Part shown: in pieces, positions 18,419-28,773 of the stretch
How positions within the stretch are numbered: the stretch's first letter is position 1
How the letters are laid out: the number at the start of each line of letters is the position of its first letter
Virus record (IMG/VR): IMGVR_UViG_3300045125_000172
Span: 1 to 64,000 of that record
Length of the DNA stretch: 64,000 nucleotides
Source of the DNA: a virus
Direction: 5' to 3' (one strand)
Position numbers and translations under genes: made by a program
Notes under the pieces: generated by a model
Database searches by the model: none
The model's input: only the letters and a program-made list of their open reading frames with translations
Told to the model about the DNA's origin: nothing

Positions 18419-18803
18419 ATTGCGCCCACTCTTCTGTTTTATTGAATGGCAGTTCTATATATTTGATATTATTAATTTCACACCACTCTTTTTTTCTTGG
18501 TCTCTTTTTTGCTTTGGCAAAAGCTAACGCATTTGCATGATAAAACGGAGTAAATTTGTAGTGTTGTTCACCATGAACCTCGATACATAGTTTAACCAGA
18601 GGTATGAAAAAGTCAAGATACGCTATTTGGTTTTTTCTTATGTGAACCGTAACCTCTTCCAAACTCTGCATAGTAGGAAAAATCTCTTTTATAATTTGTC
18701 TTGCTAATAAATGTAAACTAGATTTATTAAATGAATTACTAACAGAACTATTTTTAGCAAATGACCAATTATTTGTATTTCCGTCAAGATCCCTAACTTG
18801 CAT
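18402..18803 (-). CDS. PD-(D/E)XK-type nuclease, DUF559/Vsr-like
   Basis: 133 residues, intact. Motifs: IAYLDFFIPLVKLCIEVHGE (D, then E-x-H-G), HGEQHYKF, and basic KKRPRKKEWCEINNIKYIEL. The pattern resembles the nuclease domain at 548-1307 and the Vsr/TnsA-like fold. It lies between recA and an unknown gene, with ATG and stop overlapping by one base. Possibly a resolvase-like or recombination endonuclease; function inferred. Confidence 0.6.
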   Translation of the reverse strand: MQVRDLDGNTNNWSFAKNSSVSNSFNKSSLHLLARQIIKEIFPTMQSLEEVTVHIRKNQIAYLDFFIPLVKLCIEVHGEQHYKFTPFYHANALAFAKAKKRPRKKEWCEINNIKYIELPFNKTEEWAQYVKNS

Positions 18804-19816
18804 TACTTATTTCCTATAATATTTTTAACTTCTGCATACAGTTTATCATATGCGTCTTGATTTTGCAACAAGAACGCTCTGATTTTTTCTGTGCCTTGAA
18901 ATTTTGTTTTATCTCCTTCCAAAAATGAAAGAGTATACCACGCTCCAGATTTATTGATTAATCCTAAATCACAACCAATAGTAATTAATTCTGTGTGCTT
19001 ATCAATACCCTGACCATATCTTATATAACTAGTGATTTGTCCGCCCGGAGGCCCAAGAGCAGAACACATAGTTTGCCATTCAACCTCTTGACCTATCTGA
19101 GTATTATCGGTTCCCAACAGCCAAGGCTTGAAAGACTTTGCTCTAATTTTTATATCTGTCTGATATGCTATAGCCTGTCCACTTTTTCTTTAAATTCTGC
19201 ACCATATCCTGTTGGATTGCCCATTAGATGAGTAATCCCTATAACTATGTTTTTGTTTACAGGAATAACGTTAGCAACTTTTCTACAAAACTTAGCTAGT
19301 AATTTAGCCCCGTCTGCTCTTTGCATCTTATCCATATCTGATGTAATTTCTGCTTCAGTACATAGAGCAGAATATGAGTCTATTATGACAACACATCCGG
19401 GTTCTTGGTTAATAATTCTTTCAGCAATTTGAAGATATTCTTCTGCTCTAAGAATTTTTCCTGTTTGCGATCCAATAACGTCAAATTTCTCCAGGTTTAA
19501 ACCCGGTATTCCCTCCAGATCTCTTTTTTTAAGTCGGCCTTCTATGTTTAAATAATAAACCATACGACCATCTTTATATGATCCTGAGCCGTATTCTGGC
19601 TTTTGTGCATTTGCCGCAAAATCCAAAGAGGTTGTTGTTTTACCGCATTTAGGTTGGCCGGTTAAAACCACAAAACTTCCCTCTGGTATTCCTCCTCCAG
19701 GATCATATCTAATGCTGGGCTAACAGGAATAACTATGGATTCTTTGTCAACAACAGAAGATGCAGACAATATAATTTCATCACCAAAATCTTTTTTAACA
19801 CTGTCTTTAATGCTCA
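18803..19816 (-). CDS. RecA/UvsX-like recombinase
   Basis: About 337 residues spanning two frame breaks (near 19697 and 19181). Walker A is TGQPKCGKTTTS, Walker B is CVVIIDSYSAL, and MVYYLNIEGR and VIGITHLMG are the typical strands around them. The start MSIKDSVKKDFGDEII has no extra N-terminal domain. It catalyses strand exchange in phage recombination-dependent replication. It overlaps the gene at 19807 by 10 bp. Confidence 0.9.
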
Positions 19817-20250
19817 TTATCTATATCCTTTAGTCTATCAAAAATGTTGGTTGTTTTAGAATTTTTAACACCTTTACTTGTTGTATTTCTTTCTATAAAA
19901 ATAGTATTCTCGGTGTTTTTATTTTTTAGAATCTCTTCTTGTTTAACTATAATATCCAATAAGTGTGGCGCTCTCAATGAATAAATTTTTTGTCCTTGTG
20001 ATGTTTTCAATGCTGCTATTATAGCCTTATCACTATACTGTTTTAAAAGTTTATTAGCAGAAAATATTTGTGATTTATAAAATTTTTCCCATTCTTTGTT
20101 GAGCCAAAACCTGTAGTGTAAATCTTTTTTGTTTTTAATGGCTAAATGTTCGCATATAATTTCTGTTATATATTGAGAAGCAGAAACTAATTTACCATTA
20201 GAATACTTGGAAAGATATTTATTTGTCTGTGTTTTCTTTTGATTGGTCAT
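19807..20250 (-). CDS. Hypothetical protein with putative leaderless start
   Basis: 147 residues from MTNQKK. Basic, all-helical with WLNKEWEKFYKSQIFSANKL and SLRAPHLLDIIVKQ. No domain recognised. The promoter at 20257-20284 places the transcript start at or within a base or two of this ATG and no ribosome-binding site precedes it. An upstream ATG at 20268 is inside the promoter spacer. Sits before recA, with overlap, so may be a recombination accessory. Confidence 0.6.
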   Translation of the reverse strand: MTNQKKTQTNKYLSKYSNGKLVSASQYITEIICEHLAIKNKKDLHYRFWLNKEWEKFYKSQIFSANKLLKQYSDKAIIAALKTSQGQKIYSLRAPHLLDIIVKQEEILKNKNTENTIFIERNTTSKGVKNSKTTNIFDRLKDIDNEH

Positions 20251-20256
20251 TAGATT

Positions 20257-20284
20257 TATATAGATCATTGCAAGTTTGAGTCAA
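20257..20284 (-). promoter_or_regulatory. Sigma70-type promoter upstream of recA operon gene
   Basis: Minus strand TTGACT (20284-20279), 16-nt spacer, TATATA (20262-20257). Same spacing as the SSB and deaminase promoters. The predicted start is near 20250, coincident with the ATG of the downstream gene. Confidence 0.55.
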
Positions 20285-20297
20285 GAATTTTTGCATA

Positions 20298-20627
20298 TTA
20301 CCAAAAAATGTTTCTATAAAGGATTTGTAGTCGGATCACAATAAAGTCTATGTAAAATTTTTTATTTTCATGATATTCTATTTCAGGCGCTACCGTGGCA
20401 GTATTACCTTTTTTAAATACTTTACAGTTTGTATCAATTTCCAGAATGTACGGACTAGGTTTATCCGATTGACTTGTACCCTCTGGTTCTTCTGGATTAT
20501 TTATAGATTCTAGAAAAAATTGAGCCTCTTGCATTTTTGGAAGTAGTTTATAAAATAATTCAATTTCTTCTTCTGATATTATATCAGAAAGTTGTTGTTG
20601 ATTAGTGTTTTGCTCTATATTTTCCAT
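20298..20627 (-). CDS. Hypothetical acidic protein
   Basis: 109 residues, ATG at 20627 overlapping the previous stop. Starts MENIEQNTNQQQLSDII and is Glu-rich, then DTNCKVFKKGNTATVAP with a beta strand. The C-terminus is uncertain: a frame break near 20325 could end it at DPTTNPL or extend it to about 20244. No recognised domain. Confidence 0.5.
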   Translation of the reverse strand: MENIEQNTNQQQLSDIISEEEIELFYKLLPKMQEAQFFLESINNPEEPEGTSQSDKPSPYILEIDTNCKVFKKGNTATVAPEIEYHENKKFYIDFIVIRLQILYRNIFW

Positions 20628-20962
20628 TAGCTTCTCGGCTTAAAAATGTTCTTGTTATTATTTCTATTTGATATCTTTTTTCGGTTTTCATCCCCTATTG
20701 CAGAACCATCTTTGGTCATAATTGCAACGGATTTGTTTTTCCTAACTGACGTTTCCATAATCATAAGATTTTTCTTTTATCTCCAACAACAGAAGAAGAT
20801 GTTTTAATATTAGGATTATCAGATGCTTGATTTTGTTTTTCAAGTACATTACTTACTTGCTTAACTTCCAAAGATAATTTCTTCAGCTATCTGTTCTGGT
20901 GAATTACCCTTACTATTTAACCATAATATCGCATAATTATTTGCTTTACTTAATTTAGCCAT
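20627..20962 (-). CDS. Small HTH-like protein
   Basis: About 110 residues after two frame breaks near 20885 and 20770. The N-terminal half includes SPEQIAEEL followed by VKQVSNVLEKQ, the spacing of a helix-turn-helix. The rest is basic and Asn-rich, with SVAIMTKDGSA. It overlaps the next ORF start (TAATGG). Could be a DNA-binding regulator; evidence is limited to the HTH pattern. Confidence 0.5.
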
Positions 20963-21337
20963 TATGAAGCCTCCCTTTCAGCATTATTGAGCCATGCTAT
21001 GTTTTTAGTCTTTAAAAAATTAGTGTATAAATCGAAAACCTTATAACTTACATTTCTAAATTTGTCAGAAGATCTACAAACTCTATCCAGAAATGTTTGA
21101 TTTTATTATCTTGATACATTGCAACAGGATTGTGGAACTTTCCGTTGGAGTTCAATTTTATACTATATCTAATTGATCCGTCATCTCTGGTAATTTTTTA
21201 GCGAATGTGTTATCATTTACATCTTTTAGTCTTGGTAAATGCTTATCGTCTAAAAAATCTTCCATACCTATTAGAGTATAATATTCTTCATTAGCCTCTG
21301 GTCTGTCGATTGACTGAGAAAATATAAAATTTTCCAT
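20962..21337 (-). CDS. Hypothetical phage protein
   Basis: About 124 residues when two A-run breaks (near 21200 and 21095) are joined. Starts MENFIFSQSIDRPEANEEYY; the middle reads KITRDDGSIRYSIKLNSN and the C-terminus ends AEREAS. No recognised domain. It overlaps the next gene by one base. Functional role unknown; the location upstream of recA-region genes suggests an early/middle class gene. Confidence 0.55.
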
Positions 21338-21347
21338 ATTTATCCTT

Positions 21348-21701
21348 TCATGTCCATTTGTGTTTGGTTTTAGGTTTTTGTGTATAGGTCATACCTTTTG
21401 GTAGTGGTTTTGTTTCTATTTTATTATCTTTATATGAGTTATGCTTAGCGTGTAGAGATTGTTTTTCATCATCGCTTAGTCTATCTCTATTCCTTAGTGC
21501 CAAATCCCCTATGGTTTTAAGTTCCGAATCACTCTTTTTAACAGACGATGCTTGGGTTGCCACATCTGAAATATAATCCCTTGATGTTTTTTTGTTATTC
21601 TTGCAATTTGGACATTTCGGCTTATCGATATAGTCTCTTATATAAAAGAATAGTTCAAAGTTTAGTTCACAGTTTTCGCAAAAATAACTATAATTGGGCA
21701 T
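21348..21701 (-). CDS. FmdB-type zinc-ribbon protein
   Basis: 117 residues, intact. Starts MPNYSYFCENCELNFELFF; CxxC at 8-11 and CPNC near 34-37 match the FmdB/putative regulatory protein zinc ribbon. The C-terminal half is polar and charged, with no fold. It overlaps the HNH gene upstream by 14 bp. Likely a small nucleic-acid-binding protein. Confidence 0.75.
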   Translation of the reverse strand: MPNYSYFCENCELNFELFFYIRDYIDKPKCPNCKNNKKTSRDYISDVATQASSVKKSDSELKTIGDLALRNRDRLSDDEKQSLHAKHNSYKDNKIETKPLPKGMTYTQKPKTKHKWT

Positions 21702-22279
21702 AAGATTCTGGTAAATATATCAACCATTCCTCCGGTATCTCATCTTTTATTTTAAACAGGTGGTGGGCTATTGGCAAGTACTTCAGTGTTTTTGTGGTTT
21801 TATAGGCAAACTTAGGAGTGGCATATTAGCCTGTTTTGGTGTTCTGTTACCCTTTTTTCTATTACAACCAATACAAGCGGTAACTATATTTGTCCATGAT
21901 GTTGGGGATCCGTTATCGTAATTCCATTGAGATTTTGGAATAACATGATCGTATGTTAATTCATTTATAGAAAATTTATTAGAACAATATTGACACTTAT
22001 GATCGTCTCTAACAAAAATATTTTTTCTAGAAAACGTTACGCTTTGTTTGGTACATCTGAAAAACCTTTTAGTTTTTGCAATACATGGGATAGGATATTT
22101 TTATTATTGGTTCCATGAATATAATCATTTTTATAAAAATCAATAATTTCTACACCATATTTTGGATTGTCTTCGTATCTCATATTCCATATTATAGCTT
22201 TTTGCCAAGTTATAATGGATAACGGAGAATAATCGGCATTTAGTACCAGACATTTATTGGTTCGCACTCTCGTTCTCAC
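21688..22279 (-). CDS. HNH endonuclease
   Basis: About 195 residues with two frame breaks (near 22035 and 21800). N-terminus is the typical NKCLVLNADYSPLSIITW; then FSRKNIFVRDDHKCQYC, YDHVIPKSQ and IVTACIGCNRKKGNRTP, giving two CxxC pairs around the H-N-H core. This is the common free-standing HNH type found in cyanophages and bacteria. Start is probably the GTG/ATG near 22265-22279. It overlaps PhoH by 26 bp. Confidence 0.83.
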
Positions 22280-22981
22280 AAGACTCTAAGCGTGTTAAAA
22301 TTTTCCCTATAATAGGATTACGTATAATATCACTATTAAATAGTTGACATATTCCTATGTTCTCTATTCCATATAAAGCTTTTATTAGATCCATAAAGCC
22401 TCCACGCATACTTCTGTGTAGGTCTGACTGACTTATATCCCCAGTCAAAACCATTTTACTGTTCATACCAATGCGTGTCAATAACATTTTTAATTGGTCG
22501 TATGAAGCATTTTGGCACTCGTCCGCTACTATGAAAGCATTGTGAAAGTTACGTCCTCTCATTAATCCTAATGGAACTATTTCGATCTTGTTATTTAATT
22601 TTAAAGTTGCATAATTACTCATAGGAATAAAATGATTTATTTCATCCAAGATTGGTAATAAATATGGGTGCAATTTTTCTTCAGCAGTTCCTGGTAGGTA
22701 GCCTATTTTTTCTCCACTTTCAACAACCGGTCTGGTGATAATAATTTTATTAACTTTATCTTCTAACAAATATTCCAAAGCCATACCTATAGCCAAATGT
22801 GTTTTACCACTTCCTGCAACACCCTGACAAAATGTTATAGTATTATCAGCAATCGTTTTTATACATTCTGTTTGATTTGGTGTTCTAGGCTTTAATCTAT
22901 TTCGATATGCTGCTCCAATTGGTTTTAAATCATTTGTGGCATCTATAGATTTTATCTTCTTTTATTTTTATTATTTCTCAA
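22254..22981 (-). CDS. phoH: PhoH-like ATPase
   Basis: About 242 residues. Walker A GVAGSGKTHLAIGMALEYL lies before the first in-frame ATG at 22796, so the true start is upstream. A frame break near 22950 then leads to a TTG at 22981 preceded by CGGAG. Walker B is AFIVADECQNASYDQLK; also IITRPVVESGEKIGYLPG and MVLTGDISQSDL. Common in marine and large phages as an auxiliary RNA/phosphate-stress ATPase; the role is unproven. Confidence 0.87.
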
Positions 22982-23005
22982 TGTTTATTTCTCCGCTGAG
23001 GATAG

Positions 23006-25196
23006 TTAAATTAGACACGCCCCACCAGCACAACTAATTTCTTCTATTCCAGCAGTGTTGTCCTCTGTTTCCAAAAGTTGTGTATAATCTACTTTTTTAT
23101 ATGTATCATATAAATCACAATATATTTTCCAGTTGTATACATCCTTCATGCAATAGGTCAATCTTTTTATATCTCCATTAAAATATTTACCAGCAAAATT
23201 TTTCATCTTTGTAATAAATAATAGTTTGTCTTTAGAATCTGTTTCTTTCGCCTGATTCATATTAACATAATCACAAGCAGCCCAAAGATTGTTATTGAAA
23301 GCATTTAGTGCTAATTCTAATAAGACCAGAACACCATAGTGCTGGATCTCCGTATTCTTTAACTATCTCTCTGCTTGTATAAACGGTTGTGAATGGTGCT
23401 TGTGGATAGTCTTTATCTCCACTTTGAGGAATCAAACTTATTCCAGCAAAGTACCTGCGATTGTCATAGATATATTTAGTCACATCATCCCATTCATCTG
23501 GTTTTACAGTAACTGTGTTGCTAACATTATGACTTAAATATTCTTGAGTACACAAATTTTTATTTTTACCAGAATAAACCCAATTCTTTTGTGTGTCTTT
23601 GACTATAGATAACATATCTACAGCCGGTAATTGGTTTTTTAATTTTGCTCCATCTGGTACTTCTATCGGAAATTTAATTACTTCGTCTGTGTCGTTAGCA
23701 GACCAACTAGACTTTTCACACGCTTGTGGGTTATAATTTTTGAAGTGTTGGAAAGGAGCTTCTAAAACATTGGCTTGTACGTGTCTAATATATCTTTTAG
23801 CGTGATGAGGATGGATACCGGAACTTGTTCCAAGCATACTTGAACTTGTTCCTTCTGGCTTCAAACAAGTTACGCGTGCGGCTTGATTAATGCCAAGCTT
23901 TTTAGCCATTTCTTTATTAGTTTCAACAGCTATTTTAGCTCCGGCTTTTAATACCTTTTCTGATAAAACCAAATCGTGTTTTTCCATAATTCCTGTTAAA
24001 GACACACCTAGAAGAGATTCTCTTTCAAAGATTTTACAACTAATTTCTCCAAGATAATCTAATTTAGTAAATCCGGCTTGTAGTGTGCCTATAATTGCCG
24101 CAGCTTTACAACGATCATAAAAATCATTTTCGTCCTCTATTGATGAACAGTTAATAGTTGACAGATTGCATCCTTGCCAGCCACTTTTGCCACTTTCTTC
24201 ATCAACGGGCCACATACCAACTTCCACACATGGATTGAATGTCATTTCTGTTGAATCGCTCCAAATAAATCCTGGCTCGCCAAATTCTTTAACGCTCTCC
24301 ATCAATGTTTTGAATTCTTCAAATGTTGTTTCTTCTTTTAGTAATAAAGCAGAATTATTGCTTCGTGCTCTTTGTGGATTTTCCATATACCAATTACCAG
24401 TTTTAGCTTTGGCCATTTCCTCATCGTCTGGACTAAACAATGCTAAACTGGCTGATCGTCTAACACCACCACTTAATACAGCATCGCTGCTATGCATCAC
24501 AATATCATAAGCATCAATTGGACGCAGTTTTTTTGGCCATTCGAAATACAACGATCTAATAATGTTCGAATTTTTCTAAACCATTTGCTAATGGTTCAAA
24601 TCCAGGAGCTTTGCCAACACCAGAACTTAAATCGGAGCCCTTGGGTCTGATATTGCTATAATCAAAAACAACATATGTATTTTTATACATTTTGAATTCT
24701 TCTATGGGCTTGCTAAAATAACTACTAAGAAGAACACCTAGAGCATCCGCCCACCCTTCGATACTATCTTCAATAACATATTTAGTTCCTTCTCCGCTTT
24801 CGACATTGTGTTCTAATGTTGGAAGTTTAGCAACATGATGTTTTTGTACGCTAAATCCTGTTCCGCTGCCGCATAACAGCAACCAGAAACATTCTTGAAA
24901 GAATCTTAAGCGATCACAATATGAACTTGTACAATTATAAATTTTAGCATGACGTTTAAGAATAGGGTCTCCACCAAATTGTAGTCCTCTTTGACTTCCA
25001 AGAACTTTTTCTTATACATCATATCGTATGCCCAATTAATCTCTTCAGAAATATTTTTATCAGCATACATTGTATGCATCATATTTTTTACGCGCTCAAC
25101 AGCTTCTTTCCATGTTTCTCTGCGATTTTTTTCTGGTATCCATCTGGCATACTTGCTAACAAACGTATAATTCTGAAGCTCCTGAAGTGCAGACAT
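23006..25196 (-). CDS. nrdJ: Class II (B12-dependent) ribonucleotide reductase
   Basis: About 730 residues across four frame breaks (near 25008, 24573, 24531, 23310). Core motifs: FGGDPILKRHAKIYNCTSS, CGSGTGFSVQ, TFNPCVEVGMWP (thiyl-radical Cys), WQGCNLSTINC, LKPEGTSSSMLGTSSGIHPH, and C-terminal redox Cys pair in SCAGGACLI. No separate R2 subunit, so it is of the monomeric adenosylcobalamin-dependent type. Start has AGGAG before ATG. Upstream 135 nt to the deaminase hold only a 21-codon ORF (25198-25263). Confidence 0.93.
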
Positions 25197-25331
25197 TTTA
25201 TCTCCTATCTAGAATATCGAGTAAGGCTAGTATTACCAATGCTTGAAAAGATTTTTGTTGCATCTCTATATTTCCGGCAATACTATTGTAGAAATAAATT
25301 AATAACATTATATAAAATACAATCTTGTATA

Positions 25332-25801
25332 TCATAATACACCACACAGATGTTTCAGCCAAGAAAGATTTGCTTCAACATATTGAATACTAATACCACT
25401 CATAGACACAAAAGTATCAAATCTTTTTGTGCTTCATTGTCAAATAAATGTGTACCATGATTTTTAGACATAATAACTGTAGACACACCTTCTTGCCACA
25501 GCGCCATTATACAGTCGTTGCAGCATTGACCGGTAACATATGCAACTCCATTTTCTGGTCTAATTATACAATTAGAAAGAGCATTTCGTTCCGCGTGTAT
25601 CATCCAGGGATATTTTTCTGGTCTAGTATTTGGAAGTAGTTTATCGTCTAATCCTCTTGGAAAACCATTATATCCTAGTCCTAGGATTCGATTGTTTTGG
25701 TCCGTAATTACGCAACCATGCTGTGTTTGAAGATCGTGGCTACGTTGAGAAACAACTTTAGCCAATCCTAAAAAGTAATCTGTCCATGATGGTCTGTTCA
25801 T
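25332..25801 (-). CDS. dCMP/CMP deaminase
   Basis: About 156 residues after one frame break near 25420. Zinc site: MIHAERNALSN (HAE with catalytic Glu) and GQCCNDCIMAL (CxxC). N-terminus RPSWTDYFLGLAKVVSQRS is the typical deaminase start. Converts dCMP to dUMP for dTTP supply. The ATG lies at 25801, only 7 nt from the -10 hexamer (25808-25813), so the mRNA may be leaderless. Confidence 0.9.
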
Positions 25802-25807
25802 ACCAAT

Positions 25808-25835
25808 ATGATACAGAATCTGTGGTTTAGGTCAA
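25808..25835 (-). promoter_or_regulatory. Sigma70-type promoter for deaminase-RNR
   Basis: Minus strand TTGACC (25835-25830), 16-nt spacer, TATCAT (25813-25808). The predicted start falls at the deaminase ATG. The -35 overlaps the last codons of the upstream membrane-protein gene. Confidence 0.6.
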
Positions 25836-26086
25836 GCGTTATTTTTTGTGAGTTTGTTGTACAGTACTAGGCTCAATATCGATCCAGCAACTCCCATAAG
25901 TATTCCTGCTGGTGTTATTGTTTGATATTGTCCGATTAGATATAGTATTGCTCCGCCCATATATGAGCCGGCTATACCTAAAAACACTGTTTTAACAAAT
26001 CCGAAATTTTCTTCGCCAGGTACTATAGCCTTGGAAATACTTCCAACTAGAAGACCATATACAACCCATACTAATAAACTAAGCAT
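25832..26086 (-). CDS. GlsB/YeaQ/YmgE-family small membrane protein
   Basis: 84 residues, intact. Three hydrophobic segments: LLVWVVYGLLVGSISKAIVP, FVKTVFLGIAGSYMGGAILY and GILMGVAGSILSLVLYNKL. The G-rich pattern matches the transglycosylase-associated (stress) membrane family of bacteria. Its presence in a phage is unusual. Ends the membrane-protein block; overlaps the next gene by 8 bp. Confidence 0.75.
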   Translation of the reverse strand: MLSLLVWVVYGLLVGSISKAIVPGEENFGFVKTVFLGIAGSYMGGAILYLIGQYQTITPAGILMGVAGSILSLVLYNKLTKNNA

Positions 26087-26510
26087 CGTTTGCTGCCTCC
26101 ATTAAAGTGTATACTTCATCCTCCGTGAGATTAATTCCAGTTCCCATTATACTGTACTGTAGAGCCTTCCCATAGGCTTTGTATTGATCTTTACTAAGAT
26201 TTTGTTTGATAATCCTTTGAAGTCTTAATCTGTTTAACCATGAATCTTTGAGTATAGCTTCCTGAATATCTTTCTTCATAGAGAAAACATATTCATTTTT
26301 ATCTTTAATTAGTTTGCGATTTTTCCTACACTCTTGAATCACTCTTATTAATGTAAGTATCACGCTAATAACTAATATAATTGTAATTGGATCAATACTA
26401 TATTCTTTCTCTGTAGGTAATTGCATATTGTTTAAAACTTTTTTGGCAATTTTTTCTAATGCTAAATTTTTTTCATATACTACCTTTCGACTGATGGTAC
26501 GCATCCGCAA
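26079..26510 (-). CDS. Membrane-anchored hypothetical protein
   Basis: 143 residues. One clear transmembrane segment, ITIILVISVILTLIRVI, after a basic N-terminus, then a long helical cytoplasmic-type tail (SMKKDIQEAILKDSWLNRL). No known domain. The start may be an internal methionine; 31 bp overlap the upstream gene. Belongs to a run of small membrane proteins. Confidence 0.6.
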   Translation of the reverse strand: MRMRTISRKVVYEKNLALEKIAKKVLNNMQLPTEKEYSIDPITIILVISVILTLIRVIQECRKNRKLIKDKNEYVFSMKKDIQEAILKDSWLNRLRLQRIIKQNLSKDQYKAYGKALQYSIMGTGINLTEDEVYTLMEAANDA

Positions 26511-26845
26511 TTTTTACATTTACAGTTTTTACATTTACAATTTGGATTATCACAAGTTTTATTATCCCCATAAAGTTTAATTTCGGGATGCGTTATTTCA
26601 CTTTTAGTTTCTGGCTCACAATATCCACAGTCAACCATTTTTATTCCATCTCCGCTAAGATACTTTCCTGTTCCTTTACATACTGGACATTCTTTACGTG
26701 GATACTTTTTTTCTTTATCAATATGTTTGGCTTTAATAATTCCACCAACTAAAGAAACAACAGCGGTTGATGATCCTTTATATCCGTAATTTGATACTAA
26801 AAAAATAGAAGTAGCCAATAATACAGATAAAGACTTATTCATCAT
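26480..26845 (-). CDS. Secreted or membrane-anchored Cys-rich protein
   Basis: 121 residues. An N-terminal signal-like hydrophobic stretch (SVLLATSIFLVSNYGY) precedes a zinc-finger-like CPVCKGTGKYLSGDG and DCGYC segment of the DnaJ Cys-rich type. A second Cys block, NPNCKCKNCKCKNCGC, follows. So a metal-binding exported or membrane protein. The role is unknown; neighbours are small membrane proteins, holin and peptidase. Confidence 0.65.
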   Translation of the reverse strand: MMNKSLSVLLATSIFLVSNYGYKGSSTAVVSLVGGIIKAKHIDKEKKYPRKECPVCKGTGKYLSGDGIKMVDCGYCEPETKSEITHPEIKLYGDNKTCDNPNCKCKNCKCKNCGCVPSVER

Positions 26846-26993
26846 TTTTTCTCCAGGGCAGAATCTTTCTCTTTGGTTTTGGTTTATCTATTTCTTCTAC
26901 ACTTTTTGGAGATAATATCTTAATAATACCTAGTATAAAACTAGCTATTATACTTAATAATCTATTTAGTGCTATTTTGTCTATTAATCTCAT
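26835..26993 (-). CDS. Small membrane protein
   Basis: 52 residues with one hydrophobic segment, LLSIIASFILGIIKIL, and a basic C-terminus (KPKPKRKILPWRKN). It overlaps the peptidase stop in an ATGA junction and the next ORF start. Typical accessory lysis or membrane peptide size; function not assigned. Confidence 0.6.
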   Translation of the reverse strand: MRLIDKIALNRLLSIIASFILGIIKILSPKSVEEIDKPKPKRKILPWRKNDE

Positions 26994-27915
26994 AAATAAT
27001 CCTCAAAACCATAAGAAGGAAGTTTTTGAACAGGAAAACCATCGAATTGACTAAACGCATACGATCCATTTTGAGCCAACATCCCTGCCGCAACCTCTGC
27101 TCTGATTAAAAATGATCCGTCTGGAATTGGACCCCACGTTGGATGACCACCATCATTCCATTTACCCCAACTATTTTGTACTAAAAATAATGGTTCGCTT
27201 CCGGTATCGTCACACGCTATCCAGGCCATACAATGAGCCCAACTACCACTAGTATTAGCAATACCATTCTTGTCTCGTTTATTACTAAAACCATAACTAG
27301 AGCAAACCGCTAAACCATAACCATTAGCTAAAGCATCTCTTGCTTCTTCTATAGTCTTAACAAGACTGACAGTTTTAATTTGATGATCATTCGAGAGATC
27401 TATTACTGGATCAGGTAAGCCCCTACTTCCCCAATTAGCGCCAATATTACCATTGTATTTGGATAGATCTATAACACCTTTATAATTTTTTCTAACCAGA
27501 ATACCACCACTTTGACTAACAAACGTAGCCGCCCTAGCACAACTCATACCTTGTCCACCATGACCTCTAGCGCCATAGATAGCCTCAGTAGCGCCTCGTG
27601 CTACCCATCCTTCTCTTTCCTTATTAACATCGATTTCTACTGCTCTACTAACATCACAAGCGTTTCGTGTTCCGTGGGACACACAATCTCCAGTGGTTTG
27701 TCTTTCATTATAAGGATTCTTATCAAATTTTAAAACGCTTTTGTAAGGAGTACTAAGTTTCCCCTTGCCACTGTTTTTAATTTTTTTGCTCCATCTCCAA
27801 AATAAGCATACTTAGAATTTTCTAATAATTGTTCATAAACATGCTCTTCCCATAAACATCCCTGAAAACCTTTTCTATATTCATTATAAAGATCATTTGG
27901 AGATAATCTAGGCAT
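26990..27915 (-). CDS. Papain-like cysteine peptidase (C1 type)
   Basis: About 308 residues after one frame break near 27760. Catalytic triad context: TTGDCVSHGTRNACD (Cys), SGSWAHCMAWIACDD (His), and FLVQNSWGKWNDGG (Asn). Also GQGMSCARAA. It has no signal peptide in the 60-residue N-terminal part (MPRLSPNDLYNEYRK). It lies among membrane proteins between fibre/holin and RNR, so it may act in particle maturation or in host-wall attack. Function by family only. Confidence 0.8.
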
Positions 27916-28402
27916 TACTTGGACCCCTCATTAAAAGCCCATCCTAATGCTCTAAAAGCTTCGGCAGCCTTTTTTCTAAGTTCAGTATCTAAAGGCACTA
28001 TATCATTACCGATTTGGCTAGTTATAACCGCCTCAGCAGCATCGCTTAATCCCGGATATTTACCTTTATATTCATTCTTAACATCGGACCACTTAGAGAA
28101 TTTGCTTGTCTCAGTTCTTCTGTTGTTTTGATCACTTCATTATCACCATCTAGTTCAATTAAAGTTGATAAATCCATGTACAAATCTGCAAGTCTAGCTC
28201 CGTCTTGTTTTCTATCACCAGATCCGTTTTCCAAAATATCAACAACTAATTTACATTTATCTCTTAGTTGAACATCCTGCGGAGGAGTAATTACAACAAT
28301 AGAATTATTATCTGGATTATTAATTGGAAAACTTAATTTTGGTTGAAAAAATCCTAAAAGAAGCAGACCAATCCCAACAGTTAGTAATACCTTATTGTTC
28401 AT
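27915..28402 (-). CDS. Membrane-anchored hypothetical protein
   Basis: About 162 residues with a frame break near 28110. A single N-terminal hydrophobic segment VLLTVGIGLLLLGFFQP acts as anchor. The rest is soluble with LADLYMDLSTLIEL and WSDVKNEYKGKYPGLSDAAE. The stop overlaps the peptidase ATG. No known domain. Confidence 0.6.
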
Positions 28403-28758
28403 ACCTTTTCCTCATTGCAAACTACTGGACTAAGATAAGGAAACATTTGATCAGCAACCTTGATTGCTTCTGTGCATTGTGCTTTAACCGCCAAATCTCT
28501 TGTTTTTTTCCAACTAGTGACTAGTTCAAAAAATACATCCTCTTTTGTTTCAATCCCAACACTATTGTTAGTTGCCGCAGGAACAGGTTTTGCAACGCCC
28601 GGCTTTGAGCCAAGCAATCCATAAATCTTATCTACTAATTGTTTAACCACTAAAGAAACAGGATTTAGTCTATCCTTAAATAAAACCCATGCTATAAGTG
28701 CTGCTCCAGCATATAGGGCTAAGTCCGTTGGCCCAAGAGAGGGATGCAAATTCTTCAA
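28399..28758 (-). CDS. Small membrane protein
   Basis: 119 residues. One transmembrane helix, LALYAGAALIAWVLF, then a soluble helical C-terminal part with TKEDVFFELVTSWKKTRDL and a Cys near the end. The four-base overlap with the next gene is ATGA-like. Likely part of the same membrane or lysis operon. Confidence 0.55.
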   Translation of the reverse strand: MKNLHPSLGPTDLALYAGAALIAWVLFKDRLNPVSLVVKQLVDKIYGLLGSKPGVAKPVPAATNNSVGIETKEDVFFELVTSWKKTRDLAVKAQCTEAIKVADQMFPYLSPVVCNEEKV

Positions 28759-28773
28759 AACTCTGAGCGTAAT

